From Bacillota bacterium (lineage in GTDB: Bacteria > Bacillota > Clostridia > Lachnospirales > Lachnospiraceae), in assembly GCA_023411215.1 (NCBI GenBank), contig JAEYOY010000043.1, positions 31,038-95,037 on the forward strand: DNA of 64,000 nucleotides. Direction: 5' to 3'. The translations under genes and the position numbers were made by a program. Positions 1-9,133 of this stretch are shown piece after piece (within the stretch, counting starts at the first letter, position 1; the number at the start of each line of letters is the position of its first letter). Under the pieces are notes generated by a model, which saw only the letters and a list, made by a program, of their open reading frames with translations, was not told the origin of the DNA and made no database searches.

Positions 1-324
1 TTGCCTTTAGATTGTCAAACTTATAATCTCTAACCTTCTCCCTTATATTCGTTTCATTTATCTTATGTTCTTTATTTGTTATATCACTATTCTTTATCTC
101 TTGTTTTACGGAACTCTGCTTTGTTATATTCATACTTATAGTTACTCCTATTTTGTAACACAAATAGACATCTTGATTTTAGCAAAGTTTATCATATCCT
201 GCAACGATTTTATTATTACATTGCAATTCGTTTCCTTTTGCTGTAGAATTCTAGCATATGCTATACAACAAATATGTATTTTAGCATCATTTTTATAAAA
301 TGCAAGAAAAAAAGGAAGCCAATT
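1..324. other. AT-rich leading region without a convincing gene
   Basis: This is AT-rich sequence upstream of the first permease. A 77-codon frame at 65-298 encodes only a hydrophobic, low-complexity peptide and has no ribosome site, so I do not call it. The only supported element is the promoter at 221-249. Confidence 0.6.
221..249 (+). promoter_or_regulatory. Candidate vegetative promoter for the permease
   Basis: A TTGCAA box at 221-226 and a TAGAAT box at 244-249 are separated by 17 bases, a good sigma-A arrangement. They lie about 75 bases upstream of the permease start. Prediction by pattern only. Confidence 0.45.
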
Positions 325-1470
325 ATGAAAAAACTTTACTATTTGCTATTTGCTTTTATTAAGAAAGAAGCTGTCCTTTGTATTGCCGGACTGGCTGCTA
401 TTCTTACCATGTTTTTTGTTCCCCCAACCCTTGGGTATATTACATATATTGATTTTCGAGTACTTGGATTACTGTTTTGCCTGATGGCCGTTGTATCCGG
501 CTTTAACAAAACCGGAATCTTTATTCTTCTGTCCGAAAAGCTGTTAATGCGTGTGGCAAACATTAGATCCATTGCGCTTGTGCTGGTACTTTTAAGTTTT
601 TTCACCTCCATGTGGATTACCAATGACGTAGCACTGATCACTTTTGTACCCTTTGCAATTCTAATACTTACCATGACCGGGTATACTAAGTACCTCGTAA
701 CAATTATTGTTCTTCAAACAATAGCCGCGAATCTAGGCAGCATGCTTACCCCAGTAGGAAATCCACAGAATCTCTTTCTGTATTCGGAATATAGCATTCC
801 TATCACTGAGTTTCTTAAGATCACTATACCTTATACTATATTGTCTCTGCTATTAATATGTATTGCCGTTATGTTCATCCCCAAGGAGCATATCAGCTTC
901 ACACTATCTGATACGAAAAAAACAGACAAGCATAAACCCTATACCATTGCAATGTATAGTGGACTCTTTCTTGTCTGCCTGGCGTGTGTATTAAAATTAA
1001 TTGATTATCGGATCACCATTTTGGTTGTTCTCCTTTGCATTCTAATTTTTGACCATACTATAATCAAGAAGGTAGATTATTCTCTACTTCTTACCTTTAT
1101 ATGCTTCTTCCTATTTGTAGGCAATATCGGCAACATTCCGGTTATCCGGGATTTTCTTGCTTCTCTACTGAATGGCAGAGAATTCATAATATCCATGCTC
1201 GCCAGTCAGATAATCAGTAACGTTCCGGCTGCCGTATTATTATCTGCCTTTACCGATAATTATAAAGCAATCATCCTTGGAACTGATCTGGGCGGCTTAG
1301 GAACATTGGTGGCTTCGCTGGCAAGTCTGATCTCCTATAAGTTCTATCTTAGAACCTCCGATGCCAATTCAGTTAAGTTTATTGGAGTCTTTACTCTATA
1401 TAATCTTGGCTTCTTGGTCGTATTATGCCTATTCTACTACCTATGGAACTGTCTCTTTTTACTTGCTTAA
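325..1470 (+). CDS. SLC13/ArsB-type ion transporter (permease)
   Basis: A 381-residue polytopic membrane protein of the ion-transporter superfamily that includes SLC13 (dicarboxylate, citrate, sulfate carriers), ArsB and NhaD. About ten hydrophobic segments are visible. The family signatures are an ITNDVALITF segment in the first half and GNPQNLFLY shortly after it, with the mirrored ISNVPAAVLLSAF motif in the second half, as expected of an inverted-repeat transporter. The reading frame opens at 274, but the ATG at 325 is preferred because AAAGGAAG precedes it at the right distance and the extra 17 residues are lysine-rich and unlike a membrane protein start. The substrate cannot be read from sequence: dicarboxylate, sulfate, arsenite or Na+/H+ exchange are all possible. 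It converges on the lipoprotein gene downstream with only a short gap. Confidence 0.85.
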   Translation: MKKLYYLLFAFIKKEAVLCIAGLAAILTMFFVPPTLGYITYIDFRVLGLLFCLMAVVSGFNKTGIFILLSEKLLMRVANIRSIALVLVLLSFFTSMWITNDVALITFVPFAILILTMTGYTKYLVTIIVLQTIAANLGSMLTPVGNPQNLFLYSEYSIPITEFLKITIPYTILSLLLICIAVMFIPKEHISFTLSDTKKTDKHKPYTIAMYSGLFLVCLACVLKLIDYRITILVVLLCILIFDHTIIKKVDYSLLLTFICFFLFVGNIGNIPVIRDFLASLLNGREFIISMLASQIISNVPAAVLLSAFTDNYKAIILGTDLGGLGTLVASLASLISYKFYLRTSDANSVKFIGVFTLYNLGFLVVLCLFYYLWNCLFLLA

Positions 1471-1507
1471 CACGCCACTATTGAATGAAGAAGCATTTCA
1501 TCGGTTA

Positions 1508-2317
1508 TTAGCTGATCCATTTACCTTCTTTCGCTATCTCCCAGATTCCGTTTTTAAGAACAGCGGTGACATCGTCCGCGCCGATGGCACCATCTCCACC
1601 TCTCCATTTACTGATAGCACACTTAATCTCTTCTTTGTTCTCGTCATAGGTAATCTTCGATACTTTTATCAATATACCATCAGGAAATGATAGAATTTTC
1701 GTATCAATTATCTTTTGCTGTACTAACTCTTCATAGGTTCCTTCGATGATTTCTAAGCCGTAAGCTGCCGCCACTTTTGCTAATATCATCTCTCGTTCAA
1801 GGTTAGTCAGATTAATCCATTCCGAGGTATCCAATGCAATCTTCTTAATATCATTATTAAGGCCCTTATCTTCCTGGTAAATATCATCAATCAAAGCCAG
1901 ATACCCATCAATCAGATTGTTATGATCGACTTTTTCTACTTTAGTTGCCGTTATCTGAGCAGGATAAGATTCAGCAATTACTCCGTTATAGGTTATTACC
2001 AAAATATCTCCTGCTATGAGATGCTCTGTCTTAATCGTCGCTCCAGTCTCATCCATTAATACCGCACCGGCCACGTTAACCGATATCTTATCGGAGGATC
2101 TTGCTTCATTACTATCTTCACTGGGGGTAATTAATAAGAGCTCTCCGCTTTCAATAATTTCAGCACGGAACGAATATTGCTCTTCTCCGACATCTAAGGG
2201 TGTCTGATCTGACTGGGGAGTATCCTTGGTACTCGGTACTTCCTCTTTTGCACCACATCCACCCAGCACTATGACAGTAAGCATTAGTATAAAAATAAAT
2301 CTTATTATTCTTCTCAT
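1508..2317 (-). CDS. Putative lipoprotein of unknown function
   Basis: A 269-residue exported lipoprotein. The N-terminus is MRR followed by a hydrophobic stretch and the lipobox LGGC, so it should be lipidated and anchored on the outer face of the membrane. An acidic, Ser/Thr-rich linker follows the cysteine. The next part, around residues 45-115, reads like a small beta-barrel with VNVAGAVLMDETG and GDILVITYNG, resembling the DUF3221-type domains found in Firmicutes lipoproteins. The C-terminal half has no domain that I recognise. The start at 2317 is chosen over 2335 because GGAGAAAG lies directly upstream. It is downstream of, and in the same direction as, the LCP gene, from which it is separated by about 165 bases, so shared transcription is possible. 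Function is unknown. Confidence 0.75.
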   Translation of the reverse strand: MRRIIRFIFILMLTVIVLGGCGAKEEVPSTKDTPQSDQTPLDVGEEQYSFRAEIIESGELLLITPSEDSNEARSSDKISVNVAGAVLMDETGATIKTEHLIAGDILVITYNGVIAESYPAQITATKVEKVDHNNLIDGYLALIDDIYQEDKGLNNDIKKIALDTSEWINLTNLEREMILAKVAAAYGLEIIEGTYEELVQQKIIDTKILSFPDGILIKVSKITYDENKEEIKCAISKWRGGDGAIGADDVTAVLKNGIWEIAKEGKWIS

Positions 2318-2465
2318 TACTTTCTCCATTTCCAAATCGCAAGTTTATCGTTATAATCTATAGACGATATTACGATTAGGATTGTTCCAATTATAAATCT
2401 TTAAATTCTTCTTGCAGATGGTACGATTGATTCATCTCCAATGGGCAAACTTCGCAGTTCTTCCC

Positions 2466-2495
2466 ATGTGAATTATGCTTTTTAATAATTCACAT
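2466..2495. repeat. Short inverted repeat at the end of the LCP gene
   Basis: TGTGAATTA and TAATTCACA form a 9-bp hairpin that overlaps the LCP stop codon. There is no clear T-run, so it is a weak terminator or mRNA 3' hairpin at most. Confidence 0.4.
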
Positions 2496-3732
2496 TATTC
2501 CCATAAATGAAATCACGAAGCATACTTCTGGTATCATCCCAGCTCTTAGGGATTAGCACGTCCTGTTTATAACGGCCAATTTGAACTCTCTCGCTGTAAT
2601 AACTGTCATCGATCGGAACACGGAAGGTCTCAAGCTCATTCTTCTCCAGATATACTGCTTGCTGCAGATAGCTATTATATTCTGTCTTTGTAATATCTGT
2701 TTTTATGTCTATATTAGATATAATATTATTCATAATCATACCTAATTGAATTACATTCTTCTTACGAAGCTTTTCGAATATTTTCTCCAGTACAGTTCTC
2801 TGCCTCTGAGTCCGTCCGAAATCACTACCTTCTGTCTTTGTGGATACTTTACGAATTCTGCAATAGCCCAGCACCTGATTGCCGTTCATATGCTGGACTC
2901 CTGTAACAACATTCCGATTGGCCGGATTAGATATATAGTTGGTCGTTCTAAGATACTCGGCTTCCTTTGAAGTCAATTCAATATCGATTCCGCCTAGATA
3001 ATCAATAATCTCCTCAAAATCATCGAAATCGACCAGTACATATCCATCCATTGACAGACCCAAATTTGTCGCTATTGTATCATAGAGCAGATTGATCCCT
3101 CCATTTGCGTAGGCAGAGTTCAATTTATTATTCCTATATCCCGGTATCTCGACATATAAATCGCGCATCAAAGAGGTAAGCTTTATCACATTTTTTTTCG
3201 AATCCAGAGACGCAACTATCATCGTATCCGTATTCAGTGCTCCTTCAAAGGTCTCTACTCCAATGAGAAGAATATTATAAACAGTTTTACTTTCTGATGG
3301 TTTCTGAACAGCATTATCGGTGGTATCTATCACCGGCTTCTCCCCCGTATCTTTCATATCTATTGGTTCTTCCGAGGCTTCATAGTCTAATTTACCGTAG
3401 CTGTAATTACTAACGATACGAATAACCAGGTTTCTTCCCAGATCCGTCTTAATCAGGAAGAGAACTGCCATCAAAATAATTAAAACAGGAAATACAACAA
3501 ATTTTAATATTCTACTAAGACCTTTTTTCTTATCTTTCACTTCAGAAAACTTCTTTATCTCCGGATCATTATTATTGTAGCTGGCCGCTCCTTCAACTTG
3601 GATCGTTTCGTTCACCTGTGTACTAAGAGATCTTTTTAAATCATCCAGAAATTCATCCGTTTGATCCTCAAAAGCCTCATTGGGATCCTGCTCCTTGGGA
3701 TTGTCTCCATTGCTTCCATTCGTGTTGTTCAT
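2482..3732 (-). CDS. LytR-CpsA-Psr (LCP) family cell-wall glycopolymer ligase
   Basis: A 416-residue membrane-anchored LCP protein. Family members transfer undecaprenyl-linked wall polymers to peptidoglycan at the outer face of the membrane. The N-terminal 75 residues are acidic and cytoplasmic. One transmembrane helix follows (around 80-100, FPVLIILMAVLFLI), then an extracellular linker and the LCP domain from about residue 150. The key family signatures are NILLIGVE, DTMIVASLD and SLMRDLYVEIPG, in which the conserved Asp and Arg bind the pyrophosphate head group, then NKLNSAYANGG and the GGIDIEL segment. The ATG at 3732 is favoured over the one at 3741, because AAAGGATGA gives better spacing to it. 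The long intracellular N-terminus is typical of clostridial LCP proteins. Which polymer it ligates is not evident from its neighbours. Confidence 0.9.
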   Translation of the reverse strand: MNNTNGSNGDNPKEQDPNEAFEDQTDEFLDDLKRSLSTQVNETIQVEGAASYNNNDPEIKKFSEVKDKKKGLSRILKFVVFPVLIILMAVLFLIKTDLGRNLVIRIVSNYSYGKLDYEASEEPIDMKDTGEKPVIDTTDNAVQKPSESKTVYNILLIGVETFEGALNTDTMIVASLDSKKNVIKLTSLMRDLYVEIPGYRNNKLNSAYANGGINLLYDTIATNLGLSMDGYVLVDFDDFEEIIDYLGGIDIELTSKEAEYLRTTNYISNPANRNVVTGVQHMNGNQVLGYCRIRKVSTKTEGSDFGRTQRQRTVLEKIFEKLRKKNVIQLGMIMNNIISNIDIKTDITKTEYNSYLQQAVYLEKNELETFRVPIDDSYYSERVQIGRYKQDVLIPKSWDDTRSMLRDFIYGNNVNY

Positions 3733-3916
3733 AATGTTCATCCTTTTCTTTTATACTATTCACCCGGATATGCAGTTTCGAACCTTGTGGTAGTTATTTA
3801 CAATTCGATGTTAGCATCCGGGGAATTTAAAGTCAACATATTACCCAAAACGTAAATAAATCTTAAGAATATAGTTACCAAATATAACATTTATATGAAT
3901 CCAATTTAAGAAATAC

Positions 3917-3945
3917 TTGTATAATGAAACCCCATATATTATAAT
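3917..3945 (+). promoter_or_regulatory. Candidate promoter of the metB-like/patB pair
   Basis: TTGTAT at 3917-3922 and a perfect TATAAT at 3940-3945 are spaced by 17 bases, about 60 bases before the start of the metB-like gene. I saw no S-box or T-box in the short leader. Confidence 0.55.
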
Positions 3946-4006
3946 GCTATAAATTATACTAATCTGATATGAATTAGAGCATTTAAATAAAGGAGGGTTC
4001 CTTGGT

Positions 4007-5164
4007 ATGAATTATCACGTAAACACAAAGTGCCTGTATGGCAATCAAAAGAAAAGCCCTGTTGACAGCACCGGTGCGATCAGCTTCCCCATCTATCAGA
4101 CAGCAACCTTTGCTCATCCCGATGTTGGCAGTAGTACGGGTTATGATTATTCCCGTTTACAGAACCCGACCAGAGAGCAGCTGGAGAAAATTATTGCATC
4201 TCTGGAAAATGGTTATGATGCTGTAGCTTTCAGCTCCGGTATGGCTGCCATGAATGCTCTTATGGAGATTTTCGAACCCGGTGACCACATCCTGGCTTCC
4301 GATGATTTATATGGTGGAACGATTCGAATCTTTAACCATATTAATAAGAAGAACGGTATCGAGGTTGAATATATCAGCACTTCTAATGCCGATTTAGTGC
4401 GTAATCATATTAAGAGCAATACGAAGGCAATCTTTGTAGAGACACCGACTAATCCGATGATGAATGTCACTGATCTGGAGGAGATATCACGGATTGCCCG
4501 TCACCATCGACTCCTATTGATGGTTGATAACACTTTTTTATCACCCTATTTTCAAAATCCAATTAACCTTGGCGCCGATGTGGTTTTACATAGTGGAACC
4601 AAATTCTTAGGCGGTCATAATGATACCCTTGCCGGTTTCTTAGTGATGGCAAATGAAGTCTTGTCCGAACGCATTCGTTTTATCCTAAAGACCACCGGCT
4701 CCGGTCTCTCTCCCTTCGACAGTTGGTTATTACTTCGGGGTATTAAAACACTTTCCATAAGAATGGAAGCACAGCAAAAGAATGCGCTGGCAATTGTTGA
4801 TTGGCTGAAGGACCAGAAGCAGGTTCGTAAGGTTTATTATGTTGGATTACCAAGCCATCCGGGCTATGAGGTGAATCGTAAACAATCCAGAGGATATGGG
4901 AGTATGATCTCCTTTCATGTTGATACTCCGGAGACAGCAGTCCGCATACTTCGTAAGGTACAGCTCATACAATATGCTGAAAGCCTTGGTGGGGTGGAGA
5001 GCCTGATTACCTATCCCATGCTACAGACCCATGCCGATGTTCCGGAAGAGGAACGTGAGGCAAAGGGGATTAATCATACCCTTCTCAGACTGTCTGTAGG
5101 AATCGAGTATCTTGATGACTTAATTTCCGATTTAGCTCAGGCCTTTGATGATGCGGATCGTTAG
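4007..5164 (+). CDS. metB: PLP-dependent cystathionine gamma-synthase / Cys-Met metabolism enzyme
   Basis: A 385-residue enzyme of the Cys/Met-metabolism PLP family (fold type I). It has the expected length and motifs: SSGMAAMNAL in the cofactor phosphate site, the VETPTNP segment near 144-150, the pyridine-binding Asp at about 174 in VDNTF, and the Schiff-base Lys at about 199 in HSGTKFLGGHND. The C-terminus has the HPGYEVNRKQSRGYGSMISF and RLSVGIEYLDDLI signatures. Members catalyse gamma-replacement (cystathionine gamma-synthase), O-acetylhomoserine sulfhydrylation or gamma-elimination, and motifs alone do not fully separate these. The SLGGVESLITYP segment and the adjacent beta-lyase favour cystathionine synthesis. 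AAAGGAGGG lies about ten bases upstream. It is followed by patB after 15 bases, so the two are almost certainly co-transcribed. Confidence 0.88.
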   Translation: MNYHVNTKCLYGNQKKSPVDSTGAISFPIYQTATFAHPDVGSSTGYDYSRLQNPTREQLEKIIASLENGYDAVAFSSGMAAMNALMEIFEPGDHILASDDLYGGTIRIFNHINKKNGIEVEYISTSNADLVRNHIKSNTKAIFVETPTNPMMNVTDLEEISRIARHHRLLLMVDNTFLSPYFQNPINLGADVVLHSGTKFLGGHNDTLAGFLVMANEVLSERIRFILKTTGSGLSPFDSWLLLRGIKTLSIRMEAQQKNALAIVDWLKDQKQVRKVYYVGLPSHPGYEVNRKQSRGYGSMISFHVDTPETAVRILRKVQLIQYAESLGGVESLITYPMLQTHADVPEEEREAKGINHTLLRLSVGIEYLDDLISDLAQAFDDADR

Positions 5165-5179
5165 AAAGGATGGATATAT

Positions 5180-6355
5180 ATGGATTACAATTTTGACAAA
5201 TTCATTGATCGGAAAAACACAAATTCCCTAAAATATGACTTTTTCACAGAACGTGGAAAACCCGCTGACATTCTTCCTTTATGGGTAGCTGATATGGACT
5301 TTTCTGTCCCCCATGAGGTTCAAGATGCAATCCAACAGGCAGTTGCCCATGGTATATTTGGTTATAGTGACGTAAAGCAGGACTATTTTAAAGTAGTTCA
5401 TGACTGGTTCTTCCGCCATTATGGATGGGATACCAAGGAAAATTGGTTGATTAAATCCCCAGGGGTTGTTTTTGCCATTGCCATGGCGGTCAGAGCCCTT
5501 ACGAAGGAGGGGGATGGAGTACTAATTCAACAGCCTGTCTATTACCCGTTTTCTGAAACCATTCGCTTAAATAACCGAAAGCTGGTCGTGAATTCACTAG
5601 TATATCAGGACAATCAATATTTTATAGACTTTGATGACTTTGAAGATAAGATCGTTAAGAATGGAGTGAAGCTCTTTCTATTATGCAATCCTCATAATCC
5701 GGTGGGAAGAGTCTGGACGATGGAAGAGCTGATCCGTCTGGGTGAGATTTGTCTTAAATATAAGGTTATTGTCCTATCAGACGAAATCCATTGCGATTTC
5801 ACTTATCCCGGTTATCAGCATATCGTTTTCTCAAATATCAGTGAGGAATTTGCGCAAAACACCATTACCTGTACGGCCCCCAGCAAGTCTTTTAATCTTG
5901 CAGGTCTGCAGGTATCGAATATCTTTATCCAAAACGATGCCCTGCGTGGGATGCTGAAGCTTGAGATAGCAAAGAGCGGCTACAGCCAGCTTAATACCCT
6001 TGGACTGGCTGCCTGCAAAGCTGCCTATCAATATGGCGAGCCCTGGCTCGTACAGTTGAAAGCTTACTTACTTGGAAATCTGGATTATGTCCGTGAATTC
6101 TTATCTGAGAAGCTTCCCATGATTAAGCTGATTGAGCCCCAGGGGACTTATCTGATCTGGCTTGATTTTAGTGCGTTGCAGCTTACACGCAAGGAATTGG
6201 AGGAGTTGATTGTCCATAAAGCGAAGTTATGGCTGGATCCCGGTCACATCTTTGGCCCTGAAGGAGAAGGCTTCGAGCGAATTAACATTGCCTGCCAGAG
6301 ACAAACCCTGGCAAAGGCCCTAGAGCAGCTACACCGGGCCGTAATGTCAAGATAA
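5180..6355 (+). CDS. patB: MalY/PatB-type cystathionine beta-lyase (class I/II aminotransferase fold)
   Basis: A 391-residue PLP enzyme of the MalY/PatB subgroup, which cleaves cystathionine to homocysteine, pyruvate and ammonia. Typical features are PLWVADMDF near residue 33, FGYSDVKQDYF near 60, the CNPHNPVGRVW segment at 169-179, the cofactor Asp at 201 in VLSDEIHCDF and the Schiff-base Lys at about 236 in TAPSKSFNLAGLQ. Its full length matches the family. It lies 15 bases after the metB-like gene and has its own AAAGGATGG ribosome site, forming a two-step transsulfuration module towards methionine. MalY in E. coli has an additional regulatory role, but nothing here points to that. Confidence 0.9.
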   Translation: MDYNFDKFIDRKNTNSLKYDFFTERGKPADILPLWVADMDFSVPHEVQDAIQQAVAHGIFGYSDVKQDYFKVVHDWFFRHYGWDTKENWLIKSPGVVFAIAMAVRALTKEGDGVLIQQPVYYPFSETIRLNNRKLVVNSLVYQDNQYFIDFDDFEDKIVKNGVKLFLLCNPHNPVGRVWTMEELIRLGEICLKYKVIVLSDEIHCDFTYPGYQHIVFSNISEEFAQNTITCTAPSKSFNLAGLQVSNIFIQNDALRGMLKLEIAKSGYSQLNTLGLAACKAAYQYGEPWLVQLKAYLLGNLDYVREFLSEKLPMIKLIEPQGTYLIWLDFSALQLTRKELEELIVHKAKLWLDPGHIFGPEGEGFERINIACQRQTLAKALEQLHRAVMSR

Positions 6356-6423
6356 GAGCAAAGGGGCTATCACATAATGCCATATGCTTTGAATGAAGAT
6401 GAATAAGCTCCGATCACACAAAA

Positions 6424-6512
6424 GTTGCCGGACATTATCCCGCTTTATTTGCTAAAATCGAACATAAATGTTCGCTTTTTAAGCATACAAAGCAGAAATC
6501 TGTCCGGCAAAC
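6424..6512. repeat. 89-bp palindromic element (hairpin A)
   Basis: An imperfect palindrome with outer arms TTGCCGGACA and TGTCCGGCAA and a perfect apex CGAACAT-AA-ATGTTCG. It sits between the convergent patB and cellobiose phosphorylase genes, where it could end transcription from both sides. The outer arm and the GCATACAAAGCA part also occur in the centre of the larger palindrome at 35705-35928, so it belongs to a dispersed family. Confidence 0.75.
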
Positions 6513-6538
6513 AGACACCTAATATGAAAATAACAACT

Positions 6539-8932
6539 TTACATTACCAATAGAATATCATTGGTTTCTTGCATCATGCTCTCCGGTAAGTAGTTCTTTT
6601 CCAGCTTCACGCCGTTAACATAGAACTCCGTAAAGCCACTCTCGGCACCATTCGGGTTCTGAACCTTTATTTTCAGCTTCTTACCACGGAAGTTCTTCTC
6701 GATAGAGAATTCCTTCCACTCACTCGGAATACTGGGCGCAATCAGAAGACCATTCAGATCAGGTCTCATACCCAGGATACCTTCTACACTGGCTACCATA
6801 ACGGTGGAAGCGGTTCCGGTCAGCCAATGGGTATGGGAGCGTCCGAAGAAAGGACTGTCGGTTGCTTCAGTAAACTGCCCGTGCGCATAAGGCTCGATGA
6901 CACGAATCTCAGCATGATCATTCTGGGTAGCCGGGCAGCTCTCGGTAAAATATTCATAAGCACGGTTACCATGACCCATCAGAGCCTCTGCAAGAATGAT
7001 CCATCCCTGGGGCTGTGAGAAGATACTACCGTTTTCCTTCGTGGAGGGGTTGAAAAGAATTGCCAATGCTCCGTCAAAGGCATGATCAACATAAGAGGGC
7101 GCCATGGTTCTGACACCATACTTCGTATTCAGTTCTCTATGAACACTCTCCAATGCAAGCTCTGCCTGCTCCTTTGTAGCATGACCGCTGATTACCGACC
7201 AGGACTGGGGATTCACCCACATGCTCGCTTCCGGATCCTTCTTGGAACCAATGACCTGACCATCCTCCTTGAAGCCGCGGATAAAACGGTCTCCTTCCCA
7301 GCAATTGGTGTTCAGAGTCTCGCCTAAATCCTTTTGCACCTTATCAAGGTATTCGATATACTTCTGATCATTTCTGTCGATTGCAATATTACGGATTACA
7401 TTCATTGCGTAATATAGCTGGAAGGCAACAAAGGTAGATTCACCCTTCTTACCTAGTCTTAAACAGTCATTCCAATCCGCATGAAGACCGGCAGGCATAT
7501 TATGTACGCTAAGTCGTTCCATGGAAAAATTAATGGCACGCTTTAAGTGATCGTAAACATCGCCCTCTTCCTTGTTTGCATAAGGAATCACCTCATCTAA
7601 GAACTTCTTATCACCAGTCTCAGCCATGTACTTATATACTGTCGGGAACAGCCATAGCGCATCATCGGCACGGTAAGCAGGATGCCCTGTTGCTTGTACA
7701 TAAGAGGCATCATCCGGTGTATCCTCATGTCCTGCCTTATGATCAAACTTAACCAGAGGAAGACCTCCGCCGTTATCCACCTGAGCGGATAGCATAAAAC
7801 GAAGCTTCTCCTTCGCCATCGCAGGGTCCAGATGAATAATTCCTTGGATATCCTGCACGGTGTCACGGTATCCATAGCCGTTACGAAGTCCCGCATAGAT
7901 AAAGGATGCGGCTCTAGACCATATAAAGGTAATAAAGCATTGATAAGCATTCCAGGTATTTATCATCGCATTAAAGTTCTCATCGGGAGTCTTTACCTGG
8001 AAATTGGATATTTTACCATGCCAGTAATGAATCAATTCATTCAACTCTGAAGTAATTATCTTAAGATCTGCGTAGGTATCAAGTATGGCCTTCGACTGTA
8101 CATCATTCTTCTGACCGAGGAGGAATACGAACTCCTTGCACTCACCTGGTTGCAGTGTCATCTTGGTATGTAGCGCACCACAGGCATTGGAGTTGTAATT
8201 AAGTACATTATCACACATTCCCACCTCAACAGCGATCGGGTTATGGAAGCTACGATAGCTACCGATAAAATGTGATTTGTCACCATTATAGGAAGTAACC
8301 TCTGCACCGGCTAATCCAAAAAAACGATCTGTGGCGCTCTTTCCGTCCTCATTCTTATGAACATTTTCATTAATTGTCTGTAGTATCTTATTCCCCTTAA
8401 AATAAGTCTTCGTGATGAATAGTGTGTACTGCAGATTCACCTGATCGTTCTCATAATTGCCTTCATTCGTAAATTCTACAAATCCGAAGGCCGAGATATT
8501 ACGAGGCTTATCACCCGTATTCTTTAAGGTAACCTTCCACACCTCATGAGTCTTGTTCAAGGGCACATAATACAATACCTCAGACTCAATTCCCTTATAC
8601 TGCGCATTAATTGTCGTATAAGCGGTACCATGGTGGCACTGGCTGGAATACTCTGTCAGCGGTTTGCCTACAGGTTGCCAGGATGCAGACCAATAATCAT
8701 TCGCATCATCATCACGCAGATAAACATATCTCCCCGGTTTATCCTCCTGATTGAAGATGTAACGGCTTATTCTTCCGCTCGCACCACTCTTTACGAAACT
8801 GTAACCACCTGCATTGTTCGAGATGATTGCACCATACTCCGGTGACCCCAGATAATTCGCCCAGGGTGCCGGTGTATCCGGCCTCGTAATGACATACTCC
8901 TTTTTTTTCTCATCAAAATAACCGTAATTCAT
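6539..8932 (-). CDS. cbp: Cellobiose phosphorylase (GH94)
   Basis: A 797-residue intracellular GH94 enzyme (no signal peptide). It splits cellobiose with phosphate into alpha-glucose 1-phosphate and glucose, saving ATP. The opening MNYGYFDEKKKEYVITRPDTP and LGSPEYGAIISNNAGGYSF are diagnostic for cellobiose phosphorylases. The N-terminal beta-sandwich (about 1-300) is followed by the (alpha/alpha)6 barrel. NGYGYRDTVQD near 351-361 and the HADWNDCLRLG segment, with DWND at 486-489 holding the general-acid Asp, lie in the barrel. The C-terminal jelly roll ends at the expected length. AAGGGAGGG precedes the ATG. It lies about 200 bases downstream of Rex on the same strand, so the two can act together on cellulose- and xylan-derived oligosaccharides imported into the cytosol. 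Laminaribiose or cellodextrin specificity cannot be strictly excluded. Confidence 0.95.
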   Translation of the reverse strand: MNYGYFDEKKKEYVITRPDTPAPWANYLGSPEYGAIISNNAGGYSFVKSGASGRISRYIFNQEDKPGRYVYLRDDDANDYWSASWQPVGKPLTEYSSQCHHGTAYTTINAQYKGIESEVLYYVPLNKTHEVWKVTLKNTGDKPRNISAFGFVEFTNEGNYENDQVNLQYTLFITKTYFKGNKILQTINENVHKNEDGKSATDRFFGLAGAEVTSYNGDKSHFIGSYRSFHNPIAVEVGMCDNVLNYNSNACGALHTKMTLQPGECKEFVFLLGQKNDVQSKAILDTYADLKIITSELNELIHYWHGKISNFQVKTPDENFNAMINTWNAYQCFITFIWSRAASFIYAGLRNGYGYRDTVQDIQGIIHLDPAMAKEKLRFMLSAQVDNGGGLPLVKFDHKAGHEDTPDDASYVQATGHPAYRADDALWLFPTVYKYMAETGDKKFLDEVIPYANKEEGDVYDHLKRAINFSMERLSVHNMPAGLHADWNDCLRLGKKGESTFVAFQLYYAMNVIRNIAIDRNDQKYIEYLDKVQKDLGETLNTNCWEGDRFIRGFKEDGQVIGSKKDPEASMWVNPQSWSVISGHATKEQAELALESVHRELNTKYGVRTMAPSYVDHAFDGALAILFNPSTKENGSIFSQPQGWIILAEALMGHGNRAYEYFTESCPATQNDHAEIRVIEPYAHGQFTEATDSPFFGRSHTHWLTGTASTVMVASVEGILGMRPDLNGLLIAPSIPSEWKEFSIEKNFRGKKLKIKVQNPNGAESGFTEFYVNGVKLEKNYLPESMMQETNDILLVM

Positions 8933-8944
8933 ACATACCCTCCC

Positions 8945-9085
8945 TTATGGCGCTCAGCGCCATCATTAATTTTATGAAAGAAGCCGCCTTGGGCTTCTTT
9001 CCGAGTGAAAGAATTTTTCACTCTACTCCCTCATCGTGCAAACCGCACTTTCACTTTTATAAAAGAACCCTAAAAGGATTATTTT
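8945..9085 (-). repeat. Hairpin cluster in the cbp 5' leader
   Basis: At least three consecutive hairpins are encoded between Rex and cbp on the cbp-sense strand: GGCGC-tga-GCGCC, GAAAGAAGCC with GGCTTCTTTC, and GAGTGAAAAATT with TTTCACTC. They lie directly upstream of the cbp ribosome site, so they will be in its mRNA if the two genes are co-transcribed. They may be processing or stability elements, or a repeat family. Confidence 0.55.
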
Positions 9086-9133
9086 CAAAAATGGCAAATA
9101 AATCGTATCTCAATACATCTTATCTATATCTGA

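Noticed and set aside
65..298. 77-codon hydrophobic frame at the left edge
   Set aside because: Low-complexity, AT-driven translation with no ribosome site; it overlaps the probable promoter of the permease.
1361..1690. 109-codon plus-strand frame
   Set aside because: It overlaps the 3' ends of the permease and the lipoprotein genes in another frame, with no ribosome site.
4038..4226. 62-codon frame inside the metB-like gene
   Set aside because: An out-of-frame shadow of a well-supported PLP enzyme.
8546..8845. 99-codon frame opposite cbp
   Set aside because: Antisense shadow of cellobiose phosphorylase.
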